From contig NZ_CP049889.1 of assembly GCF_011299095.1 (NCBI RefSeq), positions 885,501 to 949,500 of the forward strand: a stretch of 64,000 bases of DNA, written 5' to 3'. The notes beneath the pieces were generated by a model. That model was not told the DNA's origin. It saw nothing but the letters and a program-made list of their open reading frames with translations, and did not search any database. Origin of the DNA: Jeotgalibaca porci. Lineage in GTDB: Bacteria > Bacillota > Bacilli > Lactobacillales > Aerococcaceae. Shown here in pieces: positions 7,431 to 15,623 of this stretch. Made by a program: the position numbers and the translations under genes. Each line of letters begins with the position of its first letter. Position 1 is the stretch's first letter.

Positions 7431-7820
7431 GCTGACTCAAAACAATATTACGGTCTGAGTCGTCACTTTCACCCAAAAACGCTGACTCAAAACAATATTA
7501 CGGTTTGAGTCATCACTTTCACCCAAAATCGCTGACTCAAAACGATATTACGGTTTGAGTCGTCACTTTCACCCAAAAACGCTGACTCAAAACGATATTA
7601 CGGTCTGAGTCGTCACTTTTACCCAAAAACGCTGACTCAAAACGATATTACGGTTTGAGTCATCACTTTCACCCAAAATCGCTGACTCAAAACGATATTA
7701 CGGTCTGAGTCGTCACTTTCACCCAAAATCGCTGACTCAAAATGATATTACGGTCCGAGTCGTCACTTTTACCCAAAAACGCTGACTCAAAACAATATTA
7801 CGGTCTGAGTCAGCGTTTTT
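7431..7820. repeat. Tandem array of eight 50-bp hairpin-forming units
   Basis: Units start at 7431, 7481, 7531, 7581, 7631, 7681, 7731 and 7781, all in exact 50-base register and about 90-98% identical. Each begins GCTGACTCAAAA and contains an inverted repeat GACTCAAA...TTTGAGTC around a 12-base loop (AACGATATTACGG region), then GTCACTTTCACCCAAAA. The eighth unit is cut short and altered so that 7775-7789 and 7806-7820 form a perfect 15-bp stem ending in Ts. There is no coding frame or ribosome site through it. Its function is unknown. Confidence 0.95.
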
Positions 7821-7830
7821 TATTTGTACT

Positions 7831-7867
7831 AAAAAACCCCTTGGAGAGGGGGCTCTCCAAGGGGTTT
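7831..7867 (-). terminator. Terminator of the AraC/Gfo/TIM-barrel operon
   Basis: AAACCCCTTGGAGAG pairs with CTCTCCAAGGGGTTT (15-bp perfect stem), followed on the minus strand by TTTTTT. It starts 8 bases past the stop at 7875. Confidence 0.92.
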
Positions 7868-7874
7868 GTAGTTG

Positions 7875-8732
7875 CTAGAATAATTCAGTATAACCTAATT
7901 CTACTAAGTGATCGTATGAAACTTTCAAGCTTTCAAATGGATCAACTCCGTAAGTGTCGTCTTGTTCAACGAGCAAGTAACGCACACCTGATGAAAGTGA
8001 TTCTTCGATAATCTCTTTCAACGGTAACGAACCTGTTCCTAATTCTGCGAATTCAATCAAGTTAACGAAGCTGTTCATGAACGAGTCTACTTCACCTTTA
8101 TACAAAGCATCGAATGCTTCTTTAGGTAATTCGCCAATGCGGTAGTCTTTCAAGTGAATTAATTCAACTTTTCCTTTGTAGTCACGGATTACTTCTAATG
8201 GATCTGCTCCACCACGTTGAATCCAGTGAACGTCCAATTCGAAACCTAGTAAAGGTGCTTTTTCGCGAATGATATCTAATAAGAATTTACCATCATATTT
8301 GCGGAATTCCACATGGTGGTTATGGTAGTACAAAGTAATACCATCTCCTTTTAGCTTTTGAGTCACTTCATTGACTTTTTCACAGAACTCCAATACTAAA
8401 TCAAGACTTGCCATTGCTGAGATTGGCAGCATACCGATACGAAGTAAGTCAGCATTAACTGCTTTACAATCTGCTACGATTTTGTCATAGTGTGTTGTCA
8501 GCGATTCGCCACCTTCAACTTGCGGCTCTAGAGAAGCACTCATAGCAGCTACTTCCATACCGAAATCTTCGCACGCTTTTTTGATTGCAGCGATGTTTTC
8601 AGGACTTGTTTCTACTTGTGAAATTTCGACTGATTTGTAACCAATCTCTGATAAACGCTTCATTGTTTCATAGACACCAAGCTCTTGAAACTGTTGTTTA
8701 ACCGTTGAGCCTTGAACACCAATTTTTGCCAT
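7875..8732 (-). CDS. Sugar phosphate isomerase/epimerase family protein (xylose-isomerase-like TIM barrel)
   Basis: 285 residues from the ATG at 8732; GGAGGG precedes it, and the longer frame (MEGIEI) would begin inside that ribosome site. The pattern GYKSVEISQVE near the start, YYHNHHVEF, GFELDVHWIQRGGADP, LIHLKDYR and a late LLVEQDD is that of AP_endonuc_2 / IolE-like barrels, whose His, Glu and Asp residues bind a metal. It is the last gene of an operon with a Gfo/Idh/MocA dehydrogenase and an AraC regulator, which suggests oxidation and isomerisation of a sugar or inositol-like compound. The substrate is not known. Confidence 0.85.
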   Translation of the reverse strand: MAKIGVQGSTVKQQFQELGVYETMKRLSEIGYKSVEISQVETSPENIAAIKKACEDFGMEVAAMSASLEPQVEGGESLTTHYDKIVADCKAVNADLLRIGMLPISAMASLDLVLEFCEKVNEVTQKLKGDGITLYYHNHHVEFRKYDGKFLLDIIREKAPLLGFELDVHWIQRGGADPLEVIRDYKGKVELIHLKDYRIGELPKEAFDALYKGEVDSFMNSFVNLIEFAELGTGSLPLKEIIEESLSSGVRYLLVEQDDTYGVDPFESLKVSYDHLVELGYTELF

Positions 8733-8751
8733 AATTTCTATTCCCTCCAAA

Positions 8752-9930
8752 TTAAGCTTTTGTATCGAATTTACCTTCTTCTTTAATACGCTCGTTCAAT
8801 AGTTCTAAGTATTGATCTGAATCGTGGTCGTACGCTACTTCTTGGCCTAACCAATCTGATAAGTGCATGGCATTTGCCAAGCGTACGCCGTTAATACCTT
8901 CTGCACCAGGTGCTAGTAAGTCTGTCCCTTTTACGATGTGACTCGCAAAGTTATTAATTACTTCGATATGTTGATCACCAAATGCTTGTGTAAATTCTTC
9001 TGTAGTCACTGTATACATTTCATCTGCATCCAATTGACCCATGAATAACTTCATAACATCTTCCATAGCCATGTTTTCTGACAATTCAGCTTCAGGCTTC
9101 TTAAGTTGAGTTAATGTCATTTTCTTAGAATCTTCTACAATAATCTTACCTTTTGTACCAAAGATTTCAAGACGGTCTGTACCCGTTAGGTCGTTAGTAC
9201 ATGTGATGAATGAACCTGTAGCGCCATTACCAAAGTCCAATAACGCGTTTACTTCGTTCTCAACAACAATGTCACGTCCTGCACCGTATGTCATTTTAGC
9301 AAATACTTTTTCTGGCTTTCCACAAATCCATTGTAGCAAGTCCAATTGGTGAGGTGCTTGGTTAACGAGAACCCCGCCACCTTCGCCGCCCCATGTTGCA
9401 CGCCAGTTACTTTGGTTGTAGTATCCTTGCGGTCTCCACCAAGTTGTAATGAACCAGGTTGCACGTTGCAATTCGCCAATTGCTCCAGCTTCCATCAATT
9501 CTTTAACACGACGGTACAATGGGTTTGTACGTTGGTTGAAGAAGATTGCAAATGTCGTTTCAGGATTTTGTTCAGCTGTTTCGATTAAGCGCAAAACTTC
9601 TTTTGTATAAACGCCTGCTGGTTTTTCACCTAGTAAGTGGATGCCGCGCTCAAGTGCGTCGATACCCATGCCAACGTGTTCGTAGTGAGGAACAGTTGTA
9701 ACAATTGCGTTAACTAAACCGGACTCCAACAAGTCCAAGTAGTTATCAAAGAAAGGCATGCCTGGGAAGTCTTCCGCTACTTTATCTTTTTTAGCTGGGT
9801 CATTATCACAAATTGCAACCAATTCAACTAAGTCTGATTTTACACGCTCATCTTTTGTTTTGAAAAAGTTAGCATACATGCCACCTTCTGCACCATAACC
9901 GATAATTCCTAATTTAACCTTCTCTACCAT
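8752..9930 (-). CDS. Gfo/Idh/MocA family NAD(P)-dependent oxidoreductase
   Basis: 392 residues. The N-terminal Rossmann fold has GIIGYGAEGGMYA at about 9-21. It is followed by the family's GEKPAG motif (lysine of the EKP signature), a conserved NQRTNPLY stretch and NQAPHQLDLLQW, the usual GG...H...D..LL substrate-site region. Relatives oxidise myo-inositol, glucose or sugar acids. The ATG at 9930 has AAGGAG upstream and follows the stop of the AraC gene by 1 base, so the two are coupled. Confidence 0.9.
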   Translation of the reverse strand: MVEKVKLGIIGYGAEGGMYANFFKTKDERVKSDLVELVAICDNDPAKKDKVAEDFPGMPFFDNYLDLLESGLVNAIVTTVPHYEHVGMGIDALERGIHLLGEKPAGVYTKEVLRLIETAEQNPETTFAIFFNQRTNPLYRRVKELMEAGAIGELQRATWFITTWWRPQGYYNQSNWRATWGGEGGGVLVNQAPHQLDLLQWICGKPEKVFAKMTYGAGRDIVVENEVNALLDFGNGATGSFITCTNDLTGTDRLEIFGTKGKIIVEDSKKMTLTQLKKPEAELSENMAMEDVMKLFMGQLDADEMYTVTTEEFTQAFGDQHIEVINNFASHIVKGTDLLAPGAEGINGVRLANAMHLSDWLGQEVAYDHDSDQYLELLNERIKEEGKFDTKA

Positions 9931-9931
9931 T

Positions 9932-10798
9932 TTACATTTCTCCTTGTTCTATATTATTTTTCCGATATTCACTCGGTGTTATTCCAATATTTTTTTTGAA
10001 AAAGCGACTGAAATGCGCTTCACTCTTAAATCCACAATCAGCTGATATTTCTCGAATTGATTCGTCCGGTCGTTCAATTAAGAAGTTACGGGCTTGAGAA
10101 AGTCGATAATTCATTAGATAATTCATCACTGTATTGCCAGTGATATCTTTGAATAAATGTGACATATACGATTTGGTCAATCCGACTTCGTACGCGACAT
10201 CTTCTACTGTAATAGAGCGAGCGAAATTTGAGAAAAGATAATTCGATATCTTCTCAACCATTTTGGTTTTGTCATCTCGCAACGTATCTTCTTTCTTAAC
10301 ACGCGTTTCCTTCGATTCATACATATAGATAAGTAACTGAGCAACCATGAGTTTCATCTTTGCTTCTTCCACAGGTGTATATTCTTGCACCACACCTTCT
10401 GTATATTCGCCAAAAACGGCCTCAATATCTCGGAACATACCTTCAACGGTGGCCTCGCCTTTCTTGGAAAACTGACGAAGTGTTCCTTTTTTACTCTCAT
10501 CGAAGAGCGTCAGAACTTCTTCAACCTGTAATTCTTTAAGAAGCGGTTGAATCCAATCTGTTCTAAATTTCAGTAACGAGCGTTCATATGCTAAGGGATC
10601 TCCAAAGACATACGCTTTATGAACAACATTACCGTCGAGCATCAATAAGTTCCCTGGTTGCAGATAATAAAATTGATTATCCACGAGGAAGCGACAATTG
10701 CCACCATGCAACAACAGTAATTCATTTGAATCATGCGTATTGAAGTCTAGTTCATAAGTAATTCCCTTCTGTCTAGTAGCAACTACAAAATCCTGCAA
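9932..10798 (-). CDS. AraC family transcription regulator with N-terminal cupin
   Basis: 288 residues. Residues 10-90 form a cupin-like ligand-binding domain (ELLLLHGGNCRFLVDNQFYYLQPGNLLMLDG). Residues 185-285 carry the two AraC HTH motifs, with VAYEVGLTKSYMSHLFKDITG and ISADCGFKSEAHFSRFFKKNIGITPSEYR. The start codon is TTG with AAAGGGG upstream. It heads the operon with the oxidoreductase and TIM-barrel genes and presumably controls it in response to the substrate. Its promoter carries a cre-like site. Confidence 0.92.
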   Translation of the reverse strand: MQDFVVATRQKGITYELDFNTHDSNELLLLHGGNCRFLVDNQFYYLQPGNLLMLDGNVVHKAYVFGDPLAYERSLLKFRTDWIQPLLKELQVEEVLTLFDESKKGTLRQFSKKGEATVEGMFRDIEAVFGEYTEGVVQEYTPVEEAKMKLMVAQLLIYMYESKETRVKKEDTLRDDKTKMVEKISNYLFSNFARSITVEDVAYEVGLTKSYMSHLFKDITGNTVMNYLMNYRLSQARNFLIERPDESIREISADCGFKSEAHFSRFFKKNIGITPSEYRKNNIEQGEM

Positions 10799-10830
10799 GG
10801 TTGCTTGCCCCTTTCATATGACCTGATTCT

Positions 10831-10836
10831 ATTATA
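10831..10836 (-). promoter_or_regulatory. -10 box of the AraC operon promoter
   Basis: A perfect TATAAT lies about 32 bases before the TTG start at 10798. No good -35 is found at 16-18 bases, which fits a promoter needing an activator. Confidence 0.6.
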
Positions 10837-10839
10837 GTC

Positions 10840-10853
10840 TTTAACCGTTTTCA
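10840..10853 (-). promoter_or_regulatory. Candidate cre site (CcpA operator)
   Basis: TGAAAACGGTTAAA on the minus strand matches 13 of 14 positions of the cre consensus TGWAANCGNTNWCA. It fills the spacer just upstream of the -10 box, a place where CcpA would block polymerase. HprK, the HPr kinase of this pathway, is encoded at 59647-60585. Confidence 0.65.
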
Positions 10854-10889
10854 TAACCATGACCTACTCTGTTTTCTTTTATCTTTAAT

Positions 10890-10915
10890 TTGACTCAAAA
10901 TGCGATTTTTGTCAA
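10890..10915. promoter_or_regulatory. Dyad-symmetric operator candidate upstream of the AraC operon
   Basis: TTGACtcAAAAT and ATTTTTGTCAA face each other around GCG over 26 bases. It lies about 55-80 bases upstream of the -10 box, a typical position for an activator, and may be the AraC regulator's own site. Confidence 0.4.
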
Positions 10916-11257
10916 CCTTTACGGTTAAAAGCTATTATTTACTATATATTGCGGCCATTTAATTATTTACTTTCGGCTATTAATTGATTTTTTAGTCACT
11001 TTAACGCTATTTTATCAATTTAACAATACTCTGGATTGTCTCCTATTTTTCGTTTTTGTTTTATATTGGCGTTTTAAATTACTAGTACTTTTTTCACAAA
11101 ACAGTATTGACGTTGAATGAAGCGGTTTCTAAGTTTGCGGTTATTTTTAAATTAAAAACGCTTTATACGAAATTCCGCATTTTGAGAATACTTTCCAGAG
11201 GATAAAAGGCGACTGAGAGAGTTTATTCCTTCTTAGGTTCCTTTTATAAGAACGTAA
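10916..11257. other. AT-rich gap without recognisable gene
   Basis: Between the AraC operon's control region and the terminator of the diacylglycerol kinase gene there are about 340 bases of very AT-rich sequence. I see no open frame with a ribosome site on either strand, no tandem repeat and no strong hairpin. Confidence 0.6.
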
Positions 11258-11284
11258 AGAGGACCGGGAAAATCCCGGTCCTCT
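11258..11284 (-). terminator. Terminator of the diacylglycerol kinase gene
   Basis: AGAGGACCGGGA pairs perfectly with TCCCGGTCCTCT (12 bp, 3-base loop). On the minus strand the stem is followed by TTTACG. It begins 7 bases after the stop at 11291. Confidence 0.85.
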
Positions 11285-11290
11285 GCTACA

Positions 11291-12274
11291 TTATTCTACT
11301 GTGTCTTCTTCTAATTGATTCACTGTTTCTAAGAAGGCTGCACGCGGTTCGTTGGCTTCTATTTCACCTATCGGCTCGAAGTAGTTGCCGATGATATTGA
11401 TATGTTGTTGGTGATTAATGAACGTAACTGGTGCGTCACCGCCATATTCCCCGTCCAAATTCAACATCATTCGATTCGTATCGTGGGAGCGTACTTTCAC
11501 AAAACTAGTTTTTGCATACAGAACTTGTGGGTGGTCAAAGTGCTTGCCACCATTTAGAACAGCCGACAAAATTTGCAGAATTTCAAAAATATTCGCTGTT
11601 TTAATAACAAATAGTGAAAATTTTCCGTCCCCAAGCAGAATGTTGGGATCTAACATTTCGAAACCACCTGTCGAATTGGTCATTGCCACAAAGAACATCG
11701 ATGCTTTGCCATCATACACACCGCCTTCGTATTCGATATGCATATGAATCGGGCGAACGCTTGGCAACAATTCCGCTCCTTTAACTAAATAAGCCAGGTA
11801 CCCGAAGGCCGTTTTCAGTTTTGCAGGAACTTGGTACGTTAAATCGGTCAAGTATCCGCCTGCCGCGATGTTTACAAAATAGTGATCATTGGCCTGCCCA
11901 ATATCCATTGGGATGATGTGATTCGCAGCGATAACTCTAGCAGCATCTACTAAATTATTGCGCGGTATCTTCAATGCACGTGCGTAATCATTAGTGGTGC
12001 CGGCTGGTATGATACCGATTTTCGGTCGCTTCTCCAGATCAGCAATCCCATTGATAACGTCATTTACAGTGCCGTCTCCTCCAGCAGCTACAATCAAATC
12101 AAAACCTGCTATAGCAGCACGTCTTGCTTCATTTGCTGCAGAGTTCGGTTCTGGTTTCGTTGGAAATGCGCTTGCTTCATAGCCTGCATCTTCCAATATT
12201 TCCAAAATATCCAACATGGCTTTTTTTAATTGTTCGCGTCCGGAAGACGGATTATATATAACTCTTGCTCTCAT
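11291..12274 (-). CDS. dagK: Diacylglycerol kinase (DagK family lipid kinase)
   Basis: 327 residues from the ATG at 12274; a longer frame would start at a TTG. It phosphorylates diacylglycerol at the membrane, recycling the diacylglycerol released by lipoteichoic-acid synthesis (an LTA synthase is encoded at 40730). RARVIYNPSSG opens the DAGK catalytic domain, GGDGTVND (65-72) is the nucleotide-binding signature, and IPAGTTNDYARAL follows. In many Lactobacillales this gene directly follows gatB; here an IS3 element separates them and the gene has its own extended -10 promoter. Confidence 0.92.
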   Translation of the reverse strand: MRARVIYNPSSGREQLKKAMLDILEILEDAGYEASAFPTKPEPNSAANEARRAAIAGFDLIVAAGGDGTVNDVINGIADLEKRPKIGIIPAGTTNDYARALKIPRNNLVDAARVIAANHIIPMDIGQANDHYFVNIAAGGYLTDLTYQVPAKLKTAFGYLAYLVKGAELLPSVRPIHMHIEYEGGVYDGKASMFFVAMTNSTGGFEMLDPNILLGDGKFSLFVIKTANIFEILQILSAVLNGGKHFDHPQVLYAKTSFVKVRSHDTNRMMLNLDGEYGGDAPVTFINHQQHINIIGNYFEPIGEIEANEPRAAFLETVNQLEEDTVE

Positions 12275-12325
12275 TAGTGACAGCCCTACTTTCAACTTTC
12301 TTCGTTCTCATTAAATACGTTGGCT

Positions 12326-12334
12326 ATTATAACA
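12326..12334 (-). promoter_or_regulatory. Extended -10 promoter of dagK
   Basis: TGTTATAAT on the minus strand, 52 bases before the ATG at 12274; no strong -35. It allows dagK expression despite the insertion upstream. Confidence 0.6.
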
Positions 12335-12426
12335 CAATCTCTTTCGGTTTTACTATTATTGGCATTATTCACACCATTCTGTGTTCGCATTTGAGCACGT
12401 AACCTACGGGAGCACACAAATAGAAA

Positions 12427-12437
12427 GAGACTGGGGA
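12427..12437 (-). terminator. Downstream arm of the split gatCAB terminator
   Basis: GAGACTGGGGA here is the inverted partner (one mismatch) of TCCCCAGCCTC at 14156-14166. The IS3 element and a CTTG duplication lie between the two arms, in what was the loop. Confidence 0.75.
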
Positions 12438-12529
12438 ACTTGTGAACTGCCCCCTGTCAAGTAGACAGGTAAAAAAACAAAGTATTTTAGACCATGCATG
12501 TAAAAATGTGTGGTCTTTTTTTGTAGCGT

Positions 12530-13471
12530 TTATGCAATCATTTGTAGAATCTTCTCTTCCGTAGGAATCGCTAATCCCATATCCAAAGTAACGCGTTCAT
12601 TGTTGAAGAACGCGATGTATGCCTTGATTTTCCGGTCTAAGTACGCTGGTCTGTCAAACGTATCCAGGTTAAACATCTCCACCTTGAGGGTACCCCAAAA
12701 GCCTTCCATAGGGCCGTTGTCAATACATTTCGAGACGCGTGACATACTATGGATTATCTGGTGATCTTTAATCATCTTGTTAAAGGCATGGGAGGTGTAC
12801 TGGGAACCGCGGTCGCTATGAATCAGTGTGGTTTCAGGCTTTACATCACCCAAAATCTGCTTTAGTGTATCCAGTACTAACGGGTTGTCATTGCGGTGAC
12901 TGGTTTTATAAGCCACGATTTTCTTTGACCCGAGGTCATAAATAGCGCTCAGGTAACGTTTTGTCCCATTGGTCAACCGGAATTCCGTGACATCCGTCAA
13001 TAACTTTTCCATGGGTCTTTCAGCGTGGAAATCACGGTTTAAGATGTTTTCAGCCACATGTGCGGCTTTGTGTGGCACGTAGTTCCTTCTTTTGCGACGG
13101 ATGACGGCTGTGATCCCCATGATTCTCATGAGGCGGTGTACACACTTATGATTCACTTTCGCTCTTCTAAAAAAGTTGAGAAAGATGGTCATTCTTCGGT
13201 AGCCGTAAATCCCACCGAATGCCTCGTGGATTCCTTTGATCGCCCGCATCAGTTTCAGGCGTTTTAATTCTGTTTCTGAGGGTTCCCGTTTTAACCACTT
13301 ATAGTAGCTGGATTTGGCGATACCCAGTATGTCACAAAGATGGATAACGGGATATTTATGCTTTAATTCTTCAATAGTTAAATATTCCACTTCTTGTCTA
13401 ACCCCTGTGATTTGTGATTCCCAGCGATTTTTCGGCGCTTTTTTAACGCATCGTTCTCCATTTCTAGCCAT
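12530..13471 (-). CDS. IS3 family transposase OrfB (DDE integrase)
   Basis: 313 codons open. Residues 30-100 include the HTH_21 region (IKGIHEAFGGIYGYRRMTIFL), then the rve/DDE core with D in LLTDVTEFRL, D in IHSDRGSQYTS and E in IDNGPMEGFWGTLKVE. It is most likely made as the C-terminal part of an OrfAB fusion by -1 slippage at A-AAA-AAG (13444-13438), not from its own start. It overlaps orfA by 94 bases. Confidence 0.92.
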   Translation of the reverse strand: MARNGERCVKKAPKNRWESQITGVRQEVEYLTIEELKHKYPVIHLCDILGIAKSSYYKWLKREPSETELKRLKLMRAIKGIHEAFGGIYGYRRMTIFLNFFRRAKVNHKCVHRLMRIMGITAVIRRKRRNYVPHKAAHVAENILNRDFHAERPMEKLLTDVTEFRLTNGTKRYLSAIYDLGSKKIVAYKTSHRNDNPLVLDTLKQILGDVKPETTLIHSDRGSQYTSHAFNKMIKDHQIIHSMSRVSKCIDNGPMEGFWGTLKVEMFNLDTFDRPAYLDRKIKAYIAFFNNERVTLDMGLAIPTEEKILQMIA

Positions 13472-14088
13472 TTGTTCCGGGCTTTGAGTGTCTCTACTTC
13501 TGCGTTTAAACGTTCTTCCGTTGTTTGAATTTCCGTGGGCTTCCCGCGGCCCCGGTTGTCTTCCAGACCTATCGGTCCATGCTTTTTGTATTTATTCACC
13601 CAGGAATAAATGTTACTGTAACTTACATGGTTTTTCTCCGCTGCTTCCAGATAAGTCAGGCGATTGGCTATGTAATCTTCTACGATTTTTAATTTTTCTT
13701 CATATGATTTTTTAACACCCGTCATGTTGTACACCTCAGATTTCGGAGAATATGTCTCATTCTCTTTTCCTTCAGTATATCGAATTACCCATTTGTTTAC
13801 CGTTGTTTTAGATGGAATGTTATATTTAGCGGCTAAGTATGAAAAGCCGTAACCCGTCTGTAGGTATTCAGCTACAATTTTCTGCTTGAATTCTTTCGAG
13901 TAACTGCGGTAATTCTTCTGGGAGCGGATCCCTTCCATGCCATGGTCCTGGTACCGATGGACATAATTCATAAAAGTGGTATCAGATAGTTTGAGATGGT
14001 GCTGATCAACAAGCGTTCGATAAGAAACACCCCTTAGGTGTAAATCAATTAAATGTAACAGTTCTGGATCGGTATGTTTTCTAGTCAT
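13378..14088 (-). CDS. IS3 family transposase OrfA (HTH protein)
   Basis: 236 residues with two or three HTH units (YRTLVDQHHLKLSDTTFMNYV; YLAAKYNIPSKTTVNKWV; YLEAAEKNHVSYSNIYSWV) and a C-terminal coiled coil (EERLNAEVETLKARNKWLEME). This layout is typical of IS150-type OrfA, which binds the inverted repeats. The slippery heptamer A-AAA-AAG lies near its 3' end, in the overlap with orfB. Confidence 0.9.
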   Translation of the reverse strand: MTRKHTDPELLHLIDLHLRGVSYRTLVDQHHLKLSDTTFMNYVHRYQDHGMEGIRSQKNYRSYSKEFKQKIVAEYLQTGYGFSYLAAKYNIPSKTTVNKWVIRYTEGKENETYSPKSEVYNMTGVKKSYEEKLKIVEDYIANRLTYLEAAEKNHVSYSNIYSWVNKYKKHGPIGLEDNRGRGKPTEIQTTEERLNAEVETLKARNKWLEMENDALKKRRKIAGNHKSQGLDKKWNI

Positions 14089-14155
14089 AGAAAAAAACCC
14101 CCTTCAAAGTAGTTTGTTTTTTTCAGTGTCTACTTTGAAGGGAGCTTATCACTTG

Positions 14156-14166
14156 TCCCCAGCCTC
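14156..14166 (-). terminator. Upstream arm of the split gatCAB terminator
   Basis: This arm begins 15 bases after the gatB stop (14181). With the arm at 12427-12437 it would have made an 11-bp stem around a five-base loop before the IS3 insertion. Confidence 0.75.
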
Positions 14167-14180
14167 ACATCTTACAGCTA

Positions 14181-15611
14181 TTATCGCTTGCCTAACTCTT
14201 CAGCTAATAGTTTATTAACCATACCTGGGTTCGCTTGGCCTTTTGTTTGTTTCATAATTTGTCCAACCAAGAAGCCTTTTGCACGGTCTTTCCCTGCTTT
14301 AAAGTCATCAATTGATTGTTGGTTTGCATCCAAAATGCTGTTGATAATTGGTAACAATTGACTTGGATCAGACAGCTGAATCAAGCCCTCTTTCTCAACA
14401 ACTTCTTTAGCAGATCCACCTTTTGTTGCCAATAGACGGAATACTTTCTTCGCAATCTTCGAACTGATTGTACCATCTTCAATTAATTGGATCATGCCAG
14501 CCAAGTTCTCTGGTGTCAGTTTTGTTTCTGCTAATTCAAGTTTTTCACTGTTCATATAAGCAGATACTTCACCCATCAACCAGTTGGAAGCTTGTTTTGG
14601 ATCACCGCCTGCTGCAATCGTTGCTTCGAAGAAATCAGACATTTCTTTCGATAGTGTCAAGACCATTGCATCGTATTCTGGTAAGTCATAGTCCGCAATA
14701 TATTTTTGACGGCGAACTTTCGGCATAGCAGGTAATTCCGCGCGTACTTTTTCAATCCACTCTTCGGAAATTTCTAATTCCGGAAGATCTGGTTCTGGGA
14801 AGTAACGGTAGTCACTGGACCCTTCCTTCACACGCATCAGAATTGTTTCGCCGGTTGTCTCATCGATACGACGTGTTTCTTGTTGAATTTCGCCACCTGC
14901 ATTTAACACACGCGCTTGACGTTTTTCTTCATGAGCCAAACCACGGCGAACGAAGTTGAATGAGTTCAAGTTTTTCAATTCTGCTTTTGTTCCGAATTCT
15001 TCTTGGCCGTAAGGACGAACAGAAATGTTCGCATCACAACGCATGGAACCTTCTTCCATTTTTACGTCAGAAACGCCTGTATACATGATAATTTCGCGGA
15101 TTGCTTCTAAATAAGCATAGCCTTCTTCAGGAGAACGCATATCGGCTTCTGAAACGATTTCGATTAATGGCGTTCCTTGACGGTTCAAGTCAACGTACGA
15201 ATAACCATCCGTTCCGTGCGTGTTTTTACCTGCATCTTCTTCTAAATGTACGCGTTCGATACGGATTTTTTTCTTAACGCCTTCTACTTCAATTTCCAAC
15301 CAACCATTGTAGCCAATTGGTTTATCCAATTGTGAAATTTGGTATGCCTTTGGATTATCTGGGTAGAAATAGTTTTTACGGTCAAAATGCGTTTCACGGT
15401 TGATTTCACAGTTCAAAGCTAGTGCAGCTTTCATTCCGAATTCAACAGCTTTCTCGTTCATAACTGGTAATACACCTGGGTAACCCCAGTCAATTACGTT
15501 CGTATTTGCGTTTGGTTCTGCCCCAAAGTGTGCTGGAGATGGGGAGAATATTTTTGATTCAGTCTTCAATTCTACGTGAACTTCAAGACCAATAACTGTT
15601 TCATAGTTCAT
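14181..15611 (-). CDS. gatB: Aspartyl/glutamyl-tRNA amidotransferase subunit B
   Basis: 476 residues, full length. GatB phosphorylates and amidates misacylated Glu-tRNA-Gln or Asp-tRNA-Asn in the GatCAB complex. It starts [24 protein letters not shown], followed by the kinase domain with [11 protein letters not shown] and [13 protein letters not shown]. The C-terminal GatB/YqeY helical domain binds tRNA. GGAGGCG precedes the ATG. It is 12 bases downstream of gatA. Confidence 0.98.
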   Translation of the reverse strand: MNYETVIGLEVHVELKTESKIFSPSPAHFGAEPNANTNVIDWGYPGVLPVMNEKAVEFGMKAALALNCEINRETHFDRKNYFYPDNPKAYQISQLDKPIGYNGWLEIEVEGVKKKIRIERVHLEEDAGKNTHGTDGYSYVDLNRQGTPLIEIVSEADMRSPEEGYAYLEAIREIIMYTGVSDVKMEEGSMRCDANISVRPYGQEEFGTKAELKNLNSFNFVRRGLAHEEKRQARVLNAGGEIQQETRRIDETTGETILMRVKEGSSDYRYFPEPDLPELEISEEWIEKVRAELPAMPKVRRQKYIADYDLPEYDAMVLTLSKEMSDFFEATIAAGGDPKQASNWLMGEVSAYMNSEKLELAETKLTPENLAGMIQLIEDGTISSKIAKKVFRLLATKGGSAKEVVEKEGLIQLSDPSQLLPIINSILDANQQSIDDFKAGKDRAKGFLVGQIMKQTKGQANPGMVNKLLAEELGKR

Positions 15612-15623
15612 CTCTGTCGCCTC

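Larger units (their letters stand above)
12443..14151 (-). mobile_element. IS3-family (IS150-like) insertion sequence, 1709 bp
   Basis: The element runs from TGAACTGCCCCC at 12443 to a right end whose inverted sequence is TGATAAGCTCCC. The terminal regions share GTAGACA followed by an A-rich run and CAAA. It begins TG and ends CA, as IS3 elements do, and is flanked by the 4-base direct repeat CTTG (12439-12442 and 14152-14155). It carries orfA and orfB in the -1 frameshift arrangement. Both frames are intact, so it may still be active. Confidence 0.88.

Noticed and set aside
7431-7820. CRISPR array
   Set aside because: The whole 50-bp unit is conserved; there are no unique spacers and no cas genes.
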